Assembly: GCF_001458415.1 (NCBI RefSeq) | Contig: NZ_CYSD01000017.1 | Location: 1-52,216, forward strand | Source of the DNA: Tritonibacter multivorans | GTDB taxonomy: Bacteria > Pseudomonadota > Alphaproteobacteria > Rhodobacterales > Rhodobacteraceae | DNA: 52,216 nt | Reading direction: 5' to 3' | Shown here: piece by piece, positions 44,364 to 52,216 of the stretch | Numbering within the stretch: the first letter of the stretch is position 1 | Layout of the letters: every line of letters starts with the position of its first letter | Notes under the pieces: generated by a model | What the model was told of the DNA's origin: nothing | What the model saw: only the letters and a program-made list of their open reading frames with translations | Databases searched by the model: none | Program-made: the position numbers and the translations under genes

Positions 44364-45259
44364 CCTTTTTGAAACCTGTTTTTACCGGGCTGGCCTCGGC
44401 GTCCTTTGCTGTGGCGGCCCTTCCGGGCGCGGCCTTTGCCCATGATTTGAAGATCGTGGCCAGCTTCTCGATCCTTGGCGATATGGTCGAAGAAGTGGTC
44501 GGCGATATGGCCGAAGTGACCACGATCGTGGGCCCGGATGCAGATGCGCATGTCTACCAGCCGTCTGTCGCAGACGCGCGCGCGGTGGCTGAGGCTGACA
44601 TTATCTTTGTCAACGGGCTTGGCTTTGAAACCTGGTCGGACACGCTGATTGCAGAATCCGGCACCAAAGCTCCGGTCCATATTGCGACCGAAGGCATCAC
44701 CCCGGTTGAAGTCGAAGGCGAAGTGGATCCGCACGCTTGGAACTCGCTTTTGAACGGTGTCACTTACGTTCAGAACATCGCGGTTGTTCTGTCCGAAGCC
44801 ATGCCGGATCACGCAGATGAGATTACGGCCAACGCGGATGCCTATATTGCAGAGCTGAAAGCGCTGGACGCTGAAACCCGGACCAAGCTGGCCGGTCTTC
44901 CTGCCGACAAACGCACTGTTGTTACCGCCCATGATGCCTTTGGCTACCTGGCGGATTCTTACAACATGACCTTCCTTGCGCCGATCGGGATCGACACTGA
45001 GGCAGAACCCTCTGCCAAGGACATGGCAACCCTGATCGACCAGCTGAAAGCGCAGGGCGCGGGCGCGCTGTTTGTTGAAAACATCACCAGCCCGGCGCTG
45101 GTTCAGCAGATCTCGGACGAGACCGGTATTAAAATCGGTGGGCGTCTGTTCTCGGATGCGCTGTCCGAACGGGGCGGTCCGGCGACCAGCTACCTCGCAA
45201 TGTTCAAGCACAACCTTGGTTCGTTGCTGTCGGCACTTGGCGCAAAAGCCGACAGCTAA
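44360..45259 (+). CDS. metal-binding periplasmic protein of cluster 9 (probable cobalt)
   Basis: A 299-residue ZnuA/MntC-family protein. The signal peptide (1-27) ends AAFA-HDL. Likely metal ligands are His64 (DADAHVYQP), His125 (EVDPHAWN), His191 (VTAHDAFGYL) and Asp266 (RLFSDALS). It lacks the His-rich loop typical of zinc binders such as the other ZnuA here. The ATG at 44360 follows GAAAG. It is the last gene of the riboswitch-controlled operon. Metal identity is inferred from regulation only. Confidence 0.88.
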   Translation: MTFLKPVFTGLASASFAVAALPGAAFAHDLKIVASFSILGDMVEEVVGDMAEVTTIVGPDADAHVYQPSVADARAVAEADIIFVNGLGFETWSDTLIAESGTKAPVHIATEGITPVEVEGEVDPHAWNSLLNGVTYVQNIAVVLSEAMPDHADEITANADAYIAELKALDAETRTKLAGLPADKRTVVTAHDAFGYLADSYNMTFLAPIGIDTEAEPSAKDMATLIDQLKAQGAGALFVENITSPALVQQISDETGIKIGGRLFSDALSERGGPATSYLAMFKHNLGSLLSALGAKADS

Positions 45260-45272
45260 TCGCTGACCTTAG

Positions 45273-45303
45273 GAAAGGCGGGTTTTGTCCCGCCTTTTCT
45301 TTT
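45273..45303 (+). terminator. terminator after the riboswitch operon
   Basis: AAAGGCGGG / CCCGCCTTT stem with a six-base loop, followed by TTCTTTT. Confidence 0.9.
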
Positions 45304-45743
45304 GCCGGGACAACACCCCGATTGCGCAGCGCCATTCGTTTAGCGGATGAAGAGAGCCTACTCCCCTGAAAATGACTGAAATTTGTGCAGGTTTCCTGCG
45401 TTGAAATATGTAGCACTGGATGCCGCCCAGAGGCTGAATTCTGTCGGTTCTGGTCTGCTAGGTGGCGGATCCGAGCCCAAACGGCCTGTGTGATAAGTTT
45501 GTCTGATCGCGGGTTCAGGAATGGCGATCTGAAATGTGACAATTCGCCACTTCGATGCGTTGACACCCTGCTAAAATCGCCGCAATCAGGCGCTGAATGG
45601 CCGTTCTGTCGCACGTGAGTCTTTTGCGTCATAAGAATTGCTTCTTGAAGAAAATATGAACTCCCTCCTGCGTGGCCTCTGGTCCGGACCGCTTTGCCGT
45701 GTCTGGTGCTGGGATCTGTGCGCTTTGAAAATGGTGCCCGACC
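45304..45743. other. intergenic region upstream of the YdeP-like gene
   Basis: About 440 bases with no supported gene. A TTGACA (45561-45566) is present, but no well-spaced -10 was found. A long reverse-strand frame crossing into the oxidoreductase gene is an antisense shadow. Confidence 0.35.
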
Positions 45744-48053
45744 GTGACGAAAGACAATTTCATTGGTAAATCCTCTGCTGCAGCCGGTGGCTGGGGCGCA
45801 TTGAAAAGCGTTGGCCGCCAGCTGATGGGCAGCGGCGCCCCCGTAACGGGCGCGCGGACCATGCTGAAGGCCAACCAGCCCGACGGTTTTGACTGCCCCG
45901 GTTGCGCCTGGGGCGACCCGGAGCATGGCTCTTCGTTTGAGTTCTGCGAAAACGGCGTGAAGGCCGTTGCCTGGGAAGCGACCAAATCGCGCGTGACCAA
46001 TGACTTCTTTGCCAAACACACGGTGAGCGAGCTGCGCACCTGGTCTGACTACGATCTGGAACACGAAGGTCGTCTGACCCATCCGATGCGCTATGACGCG
46101 GAAACCGACCACTATGTCCCGGTCAGCTGGGACGACGCCTTCACAGGCATCGCGGCGCAGCTGAACGCGCTGGATGATCCGAACCGGGCAGAGTTCTATA
46201 CCTCTGGCCGTGCGTCCAACGAGGCGGCGTTTCTGTACCAGACTTTTGTGCGCCTCTATGGCACCAACAACTTCCCAGACTGTTCCAACATGTGCCACGA
46301 GGCCAGCGGCGTTGCGCTGACCGAATCCATCGGCATCGGCAAAGGCACAGTTCAGCTCGAGGATTTCGAGAAAGCGGATGCGATTTTTGTTGTTGGGCAA
46401 AATCCCGGCACCAACCACCCGCGCATGCTCGCCGACCTGCGCAAAGCCACCGAGCGCGGCGCCCGCGTTGTGGTTTTGAACACGCTGAAGGAAAAAGGCC
46501 TGCACCGTTTCTCGGACCCACAAAACAAGATGGAAATGATGCGCGGTGGCTCCGAGAAGACATCGACCGACTACTATCGTCCGCGTCTGGGTGGTGACAT
46601 GGCGATCTTCCGCGGCATGGCCAAGGTTGTCTTTGCAGCCGAAGACGCGGCGCAAGCGGCCGGCAAGCCGGCGGTTCTGGATCACGACTTCTTGGCGGAA
46701 CACTGCCATGGCTTTGAAACCTACCGCGATCTTGTGAACGCGACCTCTTGGGCGCAGATCGAAGAACAGTCTGGTCTGTCCCAAGCTGAAATCGAAGAAG
46801 CCGCCGAGATCTATCTGGCATCGGACAGCGTGATTACCACCTGGGCGATGGGCGTGACGCAGCACCGGCACTCCGTCCATACCATCCGTGAAATCGCGAG
46901 CTTCATGTTCCTGCGCGGTAACATTGGCCGCCCGGGCGCGGGCCTATGCCCTGTGCGCGGTCACTCTAACGTGCAGGGCGATCGTACCGTTGGCATCAAC
47001 GAGAAAGCGCCGAAGCCTCTGATCGACGCGATGGAGAAAGAACTGGGCGTGCCCATGCCGCGCACGCCGGGTCACAATGTTCTGCACGCGATTGGCGCTA
47101 TGTTGAGCGGTGAGGCACGTGCGTTTATCGGCCTTGGCGGCAACTTTGCCCGCGCAACGCCTGACAGCCCGCTGATTGCCCAAGCGCTTGGCAATCTGGA
47201 CCTGACGGTCAATGTCGCAACCAAGCTCAACCACGGCCACCTGCTGCCGGGCAAGCATTCCTACATTCTGCCCTGCTTGGGTCGGACCGAAATCGACCGG
47301 AACTCCAAAGGTGAACGTCAGATCGTGACCGTTGAGGACTCCATGTCCATGGTGCACGGCTCTGGCGGTATCAACCTTCCGGCCTCCAAAGAGCTGCGCA
47401 GCGAAGTGCAGATTGTTGCGGGCATCGCCAAAGCAACCGTTGGCAGCACTGTGGTGAACTGGGACGAGCTGTCTGACGACAACGACAAGATCCGTGACAT
47501 GATCGCGCGGGTTCTGCCGGCCTTCGGCAACTTCAATGAGCAGGTGCGCAAACCCCGTGGGTTCCACCTGCGCAATTCTGCCGCCTGCCGGGAATGGAAC
47601 ACGCCGACACAGCGCGCGAACTTCACCACCTCGGACCTGCCTGAACTGACCGAATGGCAGCAGGCACAACAGGTCGAGGCCGGCGCAGAACCCGTGTTCG
47701 TGATGCAGACCTTCCGCAGCCACGATCAGTACAACACCACCGTCTATGGCATGGATGACCGCTATCGCGGGGTTTATGGCGAACGTCAGGTCGTGTTCAT
47801 GCACCCCGAGGACATGAAACAGATTGGCGCCGAAGCGGGCGCGCGTGTGGATGTGCGGGGCTGCCATGATGACGGCACCGACCGTGTGGCCGAAGATTTC
47901 CGCCTGGTGCCCTATGACATTCCACGTGGCTGTGTGGCTGGCTATTATCCCGAACTCAACATTCTGGTGCCGCACCAGCAGTTCGGCGAGAAAAGCTTCA
48001 CGCCGGCGTCCAAGTCGGTGAAAGTCACCTTCCGCCTGCGGGACGCAGTATGA
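45744..48053 (+). CDS. FdhF/YdeP family molybdopterin oxidoreductase
   Basis: A 769-residue protein collinear with E. coli YdeP, a formate-dehydrogenase-like molybdopterin oxidoreductase linked to acid resistance. Shared blocks include AAGGWGALKSV, GFDCPGCAWGDP (Cys51, Cys54), EFYTSGRASNEAAFLYQ, NNFPDCSNMCHE, NPGTNHPRML, GAGLCPVRGHSNVQGDRTVGI and RSHDQYNTTVYGMDDRYRGV. The usual four-Cys Fe-S motif is not obvious. GTG 45744 agrees with the family N-terminus. fdhD follows, consistent with cofactor sulfuration, and modABC in the same window supplies molybdate. The physiological substrate is uncertain. Confidence 0.92.
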   Translation: MTKDNFIGKSSAAAGGWGALKSVGRQLMGSGAPVTGARTMLKANQPDGFDCPGCAWGDPEHGSSFEFCENGVKAVAWEATKSRVTNDFFAKHTVSELRTWSDYDLEHEGRLTHPMRYDAETDHYVPVSWDDAFTGIAAQLNALDDPNRAEFYTSGRASNEAAFLYQTFVRLYGTNNFPDCSNMCHEASGVALTESIGIGKGTVQLEDFEKADAIFVVGQNPGTNHPRMLADLRKATERGARVVVLNTLKEKGLHRFSDPQNKMEMMRGGSEKTSTDYYRPRLGGDMAIFRGMAKVVFAAEDAAQAAGKPAVLDHDFLAEHCHGFETYRDLVNATSWAQIEEQSGLSQAEIEEAAEIYLASDSVITTWAMGVTQHRHSVHTIREIASFMFLRGNIGRPGAGLCPVRGHSNVQGDRTVGINEKAPKPLIDAMEKELGVPMPRTPGHNVLHAIGAMLSGEARAFIGLGGNFARATPDSPLIAQALGNLDLTVNVATKLNHGHLLPGKHSYILPCLGRTEIDRNSKGERQIVTVEDSMSMVHGSGGINLPASKELRSEVQIVAGIAKATVGSTVVNWDELSDDNDKIRDMIARVLPAFGNFNEQVRKPRGFHLRNSAACREWNTPTQRANFTTSDLPELTEWQQAQQVEAGAEPVFVMQTFRSHDQYNTTVYGMDDRYRGVYGERQVVFMHPEDMKQIGAEAGARVDVRGCHDDGTDRVAEDFRLVPYDIPRGCVAGYYPELNILVPHQQFGEKSFTPASKSVKVTFRLRDAV

Positions 48054-48364
48054 GCCTCGCCGCGCAAAACCAAGAGGACCGGCTTCTGAGCCTGGCCTCT
48101 GATCTTGTGGATCGCACGCCGGAACCCCCGTCCTTTCTGGGCGCGGGGATCATGGCTGCGGCCGCTTTGGATCTGGCCCATGACAGCCGCAGTTTTGCGC
48201 GGAAGCTTGAAATCGCCCATGCATTGGTCCTGCGCGAATGTGTGACCTTGGCGGAAGATCTAGGTCTCATTGAAATTGATGACCGCCAAGACCGTAGTCA
48301 GAGACTGTTCTTCAGACTGTCTGATCTGGGGAGGTCACGCGTGTCGGCCTGTGTGACCGGATGA
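48050..48364 (+). CDS. small protein between the oxidoreductase and fdhD, winged-helix-like
   Basis: 104 residues, overlapping the upstream gene and fdhD by four bases each, so it is clearly part of the operon. The C-terminal half (VLRECVTLAEDLGLIEIDDRQDRSQRLFFRLSDLGRSR) resembles the recognition helix and wing of MarR-like domains. No enzyme motif is seen. It may regulate or assist the oxidoreductase. The family is not recognised with confidence. Confidence 0.7.
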   Translation: MSLAAQNQEDRLLSLASDLVDRTPEPPSFLGAGIMAAAALDLAHDSRSFARKLEIAHALVLRECVTLAEDLGLIEIDDRQDRSQRLFFRLSDLGRSRVSACVTG

Positions 48365-49203
48365 CTGCGGCAATGCGACCTCAAGGCAAACCCGGCCACA
48401 CGCCGTCGCAGATTGTCCCGCGCAAGGTGATCGCAGGCCGCGACCCACGCCTGAAAGGGCAGGGGCCTTTGCGCGAGCTGGCCGAAGAAGTTCCTGTTGC
48501 GATGGTGTTCAATGGGTCGAGCCTTGCGGTGATGATGGCGACACCTGACGACATTCAAGATTTTGCCACAGGGTTCGCGTTCAGCGAAGGTGTGGTGCAG
48601 TCCTTGGATGAGCTCGAGGATTACGAGCAGGTGGCGCATGAAAATGGCATAGAAGCGCGCTTTTGGTTGCCAGAAGATCGCGCAACCCAATTGGCCGATC
48701 GTCGCCGCGCTTTGGCGGGGCCGATTGGCTGCGGCCTTTGCGGCATCGACAGCCTGTCGCAGGCCTTGCGCAAAATCCCGGCATTGCCGTCCAATGATCT
48801 GACCCTGTCTGCAAACGATGTGAATGACGCGGCCCGTGGATTGCGCGCGTCTCAGCCGTTGCACGATCGTTGCCGCGCTCTGCACGCCGCTGGTTTCTTT
48901 TTGCCGGGTACAGGCCTTGTTCTGGCCCGTGAAGACGTCGGCCGCCACAATGCGCTTGATAAACTCATCGGTGCTATGCGCCGTCAGGGGATGGATCCTG
49001 CGACGGGTGCCATTGTCATGACATCGCGCATTTCCGTTGATCTGGTGCAGAAGACCGCGCTGACTGGGTGCCCGGTTCTGATCTCGGCCTCCGCGCCGAC
49101 GGCGCATGGCGTGCGTCTTGCTGAAGAGGCAGGTTTGGCAGTTGCGGCCTTTGCGAAAGGTGACGGGTTCGAGATTTACAGCCGCCCGGAGCGTTTCGCC
49201 TAA
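48361..49203 (+). CDS. fdhD: formate dehydrogenase accessory sulfurtransferase FdhD
   Basis: Transfers sulfur from a cysteine desulfurase to the molybdenum cofactor of formate-dehydrogenase-type enzymes. The 280-residue product has the essential Cys pair in GCGLCG (Cys124, Cys127), EEVPVAMVFNGSSLAVMMATP near the N-terminus, and the nucleotide-binding EDVGRHNALDKLIG and TSRISVDLVQKTA. It closes the operon with the YdeP-like oxidoreductase. Confidence 0.95.
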   Translation: MTAAMRPQGKPGHTPSQIVPRKVIAGRDPRLKGQGPLRELAEEVPVAMVFNGSSLAVMMATPDDIQDFATGFAFSEGVVQSLDELEDYEQVAHENGIEARFWLPEDRATQLADRRRALAGPIGCGLCGIDSLSQALRKIPALPSNDLTLSANDVNDAARGLRASQPLHDRCRALHAAGFFLPGTGLVLAREDVGRHNALDKLIGAMRRQGMDPATGAIVMTSRISVDLVQKTALTGCPVLISASAPTAHGVRLAEEAGLAVAAFAKGDGFEIYSRPERFA

Positions 49204-49236
49204 GGGCGGCTGCACAGTTGCGTTTACCGTCCGGAC

Positions 49237-52216
49237 TTATAAGAAGCCGTCGAAATCGACCTCGAAGTAGTCAAAACGTGCCGGTTCACCGCCGTCTCGG
49301 GTGATTTCAAAGGTAACGGTGTCGCCCATTGCCAATGCGATGTTGTCGACAGAGCCCACACGGAAGCTGTCCGACGACGCCCCGCTGCCGCCCGCATCGG
49401 CGTCCAGAATGAGCGAGCCCGCGCTGACGCCGTTGACCAATACCTCGAACTCGGATTGGCCATCATTTTCATCGAAGACCCCGAAATGGAACTCGTAGAT
49501 CCCATCGATTTCGTTGAAATCATAGGTCGCGACCTGCGTGGCATCGGATGTTGCGCGCACAATCTGACCGCCTGAAGCCAGCGAGTTGGCCTCCACTGCC
49601 AGATCTGCGGTCACCAAAGTGAGCGATTCCGCCTGGACGCGGAACAGCTCTGGCGGATCATCATTGGGGCCCGTGACATTGAACAGGAACATGTCTGTGG
49701 CCGTGTTCATGTCATCATCGGTTGCGGTGACGGTGATTTCAAAATCGCTGACCAAAGGTGCGCTATTTGAAACATCAAACTCACCATTGTTAAAGCTCAC
49801 CCCTGTCGGCAGTGCATCCGCGGTAAAGGTTAGGGTGTCGCCATCCACATCGCCAAAATTATCGGCGACATCATAGGAATCCCCCTGTTCAATCCAAGCA
49901 TCCCGGATTTCATTGGCAAGGGTCGGGGAGGTGGGCGCATCTGACACAAACACCGAATTGCTTGAGCCGCCGCCCGGATTGCTGCCATCGCGGTAGATTT
50001 CGAAATAGTCGATATGCAAACCCACACTGCGTCCAGCGACAATCACGTCGTAAAAGCCGGATTCAGAAAAGATGATCTGCTCGTCCGTGTTTGTTTCTGC
50101 AATGCCACTCATATTGTTGCCGAAACTGCCGGATTGATTGGCGTTGACCAACCGCGCAAAGCCATTGGTAAAATCCCCGTCTTCGCCCGCGCCGTTCGGA
50201 CGCAAATCACCCAGCGTGATTGTTGGATCCGCAACAGAAACAACGTTGAAACGCAGGTCGTTTTGTTGGTCATTTCGAATGCCCTCAGGCCCCTCAAACA
50301 GCAGCTCGTCGCGTGTCACACGGAAACGCCAGTTGAACGCCTCACCTACCTGATCTTCGGGCACAAAGATCCGGTAGGTCAGCTGATTGTCACCATTTCG
50401 CGCGGTGGGATTGTTGACTATGTCAGTGTTGCTGGTCAGACCAAAGTCGCGCACATCAGCCGTGGCCTCTGGATCATCATTGGTGAAGACGAAATAGCCA
50501 TCGCCCTGTTCGTTGGTATTGTTATCATTCCAGTCGCCACTTTCGACGTAGACAAAGGCATCGTTTGCACCACTGCGGATTGCGGCAACCCCTTGGCCCC
50601 CCAGATCTTCGATCTGGATTTTATAGCGGAAACTCGACCCAGAGCTTTGCCCCAGATAATGGCCGGTGCTGGTGGAGGGCGGCTGCCCGTCATCGGGAAG
50701 GTTCGCTTCAAAAGTGGCGAGTGTTGTATTCCCCGGCACCGAATTGCCGCTGGTATCCTTGACCTTCCCTGCAACCAGTTCAACCGTATAGGTGCCGTTG
50801 TCTGCCGAATCCCAACTGCCGCCGGGTGCGTTCAGCGTATAGGTCGCGCTGCGCGGGCTGCCGTCAGTATTGGTGTCGACTGATATACCACTCAGAACCA
50901 GCGGGCCGCCGGGGCCTGTGACGACAATGTCATTGAAGTCGATTGTTTCAACATCCAGGGCCACATCATCTGAGTAGGTGATTGTGATCTGTGTTGTCGG
51001 GTCGCCATCTTCCGCAGCACCCAGATCCGGAGCTACAACCGAATCCACCTGCGGTGCAATGGTGTCCGTGGGTTCGCTGAAGTCAGCGGTAAATGCGGCC
51101 AGCGCGGGATCGGCGACAACTGCATTGCCGTTTGTGTCCAAAACCGCATCAGCGGCGAGCGCGACAGTATAGGCTCCGGCATCTGGTTCGTCCCAGGTGC
51201 CGCCGGGCGCATCGACCGTATAGGTGGCGGTGCGCGGGCTGCCATCTGTGTTTGTGTCAACGGAAACCGCGCTGACGGTCAGCGGTCCGCCGGGGCCAGT
51301 GACGGTAAGGTCGGTGATATCAATGCTGGTCACATCAATGGCGGCATTGTCCGAGAAGGTGACCGTGACCGCAGTGGAGGTATTGCCGAGGTCCACCAAT
51401 GCGATGTCTGGCGCGCTGGCGGCGCTGACAATAGGCAGCAAGGTGTCGATACCGCCTGCACTCACAAAGGCAAAATCCAGATAATCGGTGCGCAGAGGCT
51501 CACCACCGTCTTTGGTGCCAACCAGTTCAACCAGATCTCCGGCCGCCAGTGGCACGCCCGAGATGGTGTAAGTGGCAAAAGCCGTTCCATTGGCCACCGC
51601 ATCCCCGGCATCCTGATCCCAGATGAACGTTCCGGCGAGCGAGCCATTGACCAAAAGGCTCATCGTGGACTGGCCGTCGTTTTCGTCGAAGTGACCGATG
51701 GTGATGTCATACGAACCGCTCTGATCGGCGAACAGGTATGAGGCGCGTTGTGCCTCGCTTCCTCCAGCCTGAAGGTATTGCCCAGCAGAGGCACTATTGT
51801 TGTCGCGGATGACAAAGCCGGCAACGATGGTCATCGCTTCCGCTTCAACCCGAAATGGTGGCGGCGGCGGAACGGGCAGGTCAGCTTCAAAGCTGGCAAG
51901 CGCGGCGTCCTCGGGGGCGGCATTGCCGCTGGTGTCGAGCACCTCATCTGCGGCCAGCGCCACGGAATAGGTGCCATCATCCGCGCCATCCCAGGTGCCG
52001 CCCGGGGCGTTCACCGTATAGGTCACGGCGCGTGGCGAGCCATCAGCTCCCACATCCACCGTGGCGCTGGCGACGGTCAGCACCGCGCCGCCGGGGCCGG
52101 TGACGGTGATGTCGCCGATGTCGATGGAGCTGACATCCAAGGCGGTGTCATCGGAGAAGGTGAGGGTGATGTCGGTTGTGGCGGTGGGCAGGGTTGAGGG
52201 GGGGGGAGGGGGGGGG
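49237..52216 (-). CDS. large modular secreted protein, C-terminal part (Ig-like and carbohydrate-binding modules)
   Basis: The frame is open from the right window edge to the stop at 49237 (over 980 residues); the N-terminus is missing. Three copies of a ~100-residue Ig-like unit recur, each with DxTVTGPGG, a V-D-x-(N/G)-x-DGSPR block, YTVxAPGGTWD and VLDTxGNA. Two FRVEAE/FRVQAE modules (~120 residues, HFDENDGQS and DGGEP-RxDY) resemble CBM6-type domains, one internal and one at the C-terminus. Between them lie a larger beta-rich region and a cadherin-like unit with GDVDGDTLTFTADALP. PPPPP linkers join modules. Probably an extracellular polysaccharide-binding or adhesive protein; no catalytic domain is visible. 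Confidence 0.85.
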   Translation of the reverse strand, partial: PPPPPPSTLPTATTDITLTFSDDTALDVSSIDIGDITVTGPGGAVLTVASATVDVGADGSPRAVTYTVNAPGGTWDGADDGTYSVALAADEVLDTSGNAAPEDAALASFEADLPVPPPPPFRVEAEAMTIVAGFVIRDNNSASAGQYLQAGGSEAQRASYLFADQSGSYDITIGHFDENDGQSTMSLLVNGSLAGTFIWDQDAGDAVANGTAFATYTISGVPLAAGDLVELVGTKDGGEPLRTDYLDFAFVSAGGIDTLLPIVSAASAPDIALVDLGNTSTAVTVTFSDNAAIDVTSIDITDLTVTGPGGPLTVSAVSVDTNTDGSPRTATYTVDAPGGTWDEPDAGAYTVALAADAVLDTNGNAVVADPALAAFTADFSEPTDTIAPQVDSVVAPDLGAAEDGDPTTQITITYSDDVALDVETIDFNDIVVTGPGGPLVLSGISVDTNTDGSPRSATYTLNAPGGSWDSADNGTYTVELVAGKVKDTSGNSVPGNTTLATFEANLPDDGQPPSTSTGHYLGQSSGSSFRYKIQIEDLGGQGVAAIRSGANDAFVYVESGDWNDNNTNEQGDGYFVFTNDDPEATADVRDFGLTSNTDIVNNPTARNGDNQLTYRIFVPEDQVGEAFNWRFRVTRDELLFEGPEGIRNDQQNDLRFNVVSVADPTITLGDLRPNGAGEDGDFTNGFARLVNANQSGSFGNNMSGIAETNTDEQIIFSESGFYDVIVAGRSVGLHIDYFEIYRDGSNPGGGSSNSVFVSDAPTSPTLANEIRDAWIEQGDSYDVADNFGDVDGDTLTFTADALPTGVSFNNGEFDVSNSAPLVSDFEITVTATDDDMNTATDMFLFNVTGPNDDPPELFRVQAESLTLVTADLAVEANSLASGGQIVRATSDATQVATYDFNEIDGIYEFHFGVFDENDGQSEFEVLVNGVSAGSLILDADAGGSGASSDSFRVGSVDNIALAMGDTVTFEITRDGGEPARFDYFEVDFDGFL
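52198..52216. repeat. poly-G tract at window edge (poly-proline codons)
   Basis: Eighteen G and one A end the window. On the coding strand of the modular protein they read as Pro codons in frame. The homopolymer probably broke the assembly here. Confidence 0.8.

Overview
The window looks like part of a Rhodobacteraceae (Roseobacter group, Tritonibacter/Ruegeria-like) genome. The signs are the alphaproteobacterial 16S 5' end, GC-rich codon use, a short-form HisG paired with HisZ, a Sinorhizobium-type chemotaxis gene order, paralogous dimethylglycine-dehydrogenase-like enzymes and a DnaA-like/ParAB replication module of the kind found on roseobacter plasmids and chromids. The genus is inferred from gene content, not from a search. 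A replication/partition module (35.9-39.7 kb) on the same contig as an rRNA operon and biosynthetic genes (his, bioB) suggests a chromid or megaplasmid rather than the main chromosome.

Layout. 1-0.7 kb: 5' end and leader/promoter of an rRNA operon reading left. 1.0-3.6 kb: molybdate importer modABC. 3.7-8.7 kb: main chemotaxis operon (cheS-cheY-cheA-cheW-cheR-cheY-cheT-like), without cheB and cheD. 9.4-14.5 kb: bioB with a candidate BioR operator, a DUF1489 gene, and hisS-hisZ-hisG. 14.9-23.5 kb: methylated-amine block with two very similar FAD/GcvT dehydrogenases in inverted orientation, a GlxA-type regulator, an MttB-family methyltransferase and a LysR regulator. 23.6-27.0 kb: zinc uptake (znuA with a large His/Asp tandem repeat, zur, znuC, znuB) with two Zur-like boxes. 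27.0-30.3 kb: a PhnD-like periplasmic binding protein overlapping a hybrid histidine kinase. 30.6-34.6 kb: a 1,333-residue protein joining two rhodanese domains, a YidC/Oxa1-like membrane domain and a PEP-synthase-like ATP-grasp/phosphohistidine dikinase. 34.6-35.9 kb: a nucleotide-sugar dehydrogenase. 35.9-39.7 kb: DnaA-like initiator, an AT-rich origin candidate, and parAB with six parS-like palindromes, four of them inside parA/parB. 40.2-42.1 kb: the missing cheB and cheD with a small upstream ORF. 42.3-45.3 kb: a cobalamin riboswitch, a 42-residue membrane peptide and a Zn/Mn-type ABC transporter, probably for cobalt. 45.7-49.2 kb: YdeP-like molybdopterin oxidoreductase, a small coupled ORF and fdhD. 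49.2 kb to the end: the C-terminal part of a giant modular secreted protein whose sequence breaks off in a poly-proline (poly-G) tract.

How parts connect. modABC supplies molybdate to enzymes such as the YdeP-like protein, whose cofactor needs FdhD. The two che blocks together make a complete pathway. The cobalamin-controlled transporter would feed B12 synthesis. The MttB-family and dehydrogenase genes fit stepwise demethylation of quaternary or tertiary methylamines. The most unusual object is the rhodanese-YidC-dikinase fusion. The parS-like sites embedded in frame in the partition genes and the riboswitch-controlled metal transporter come next.
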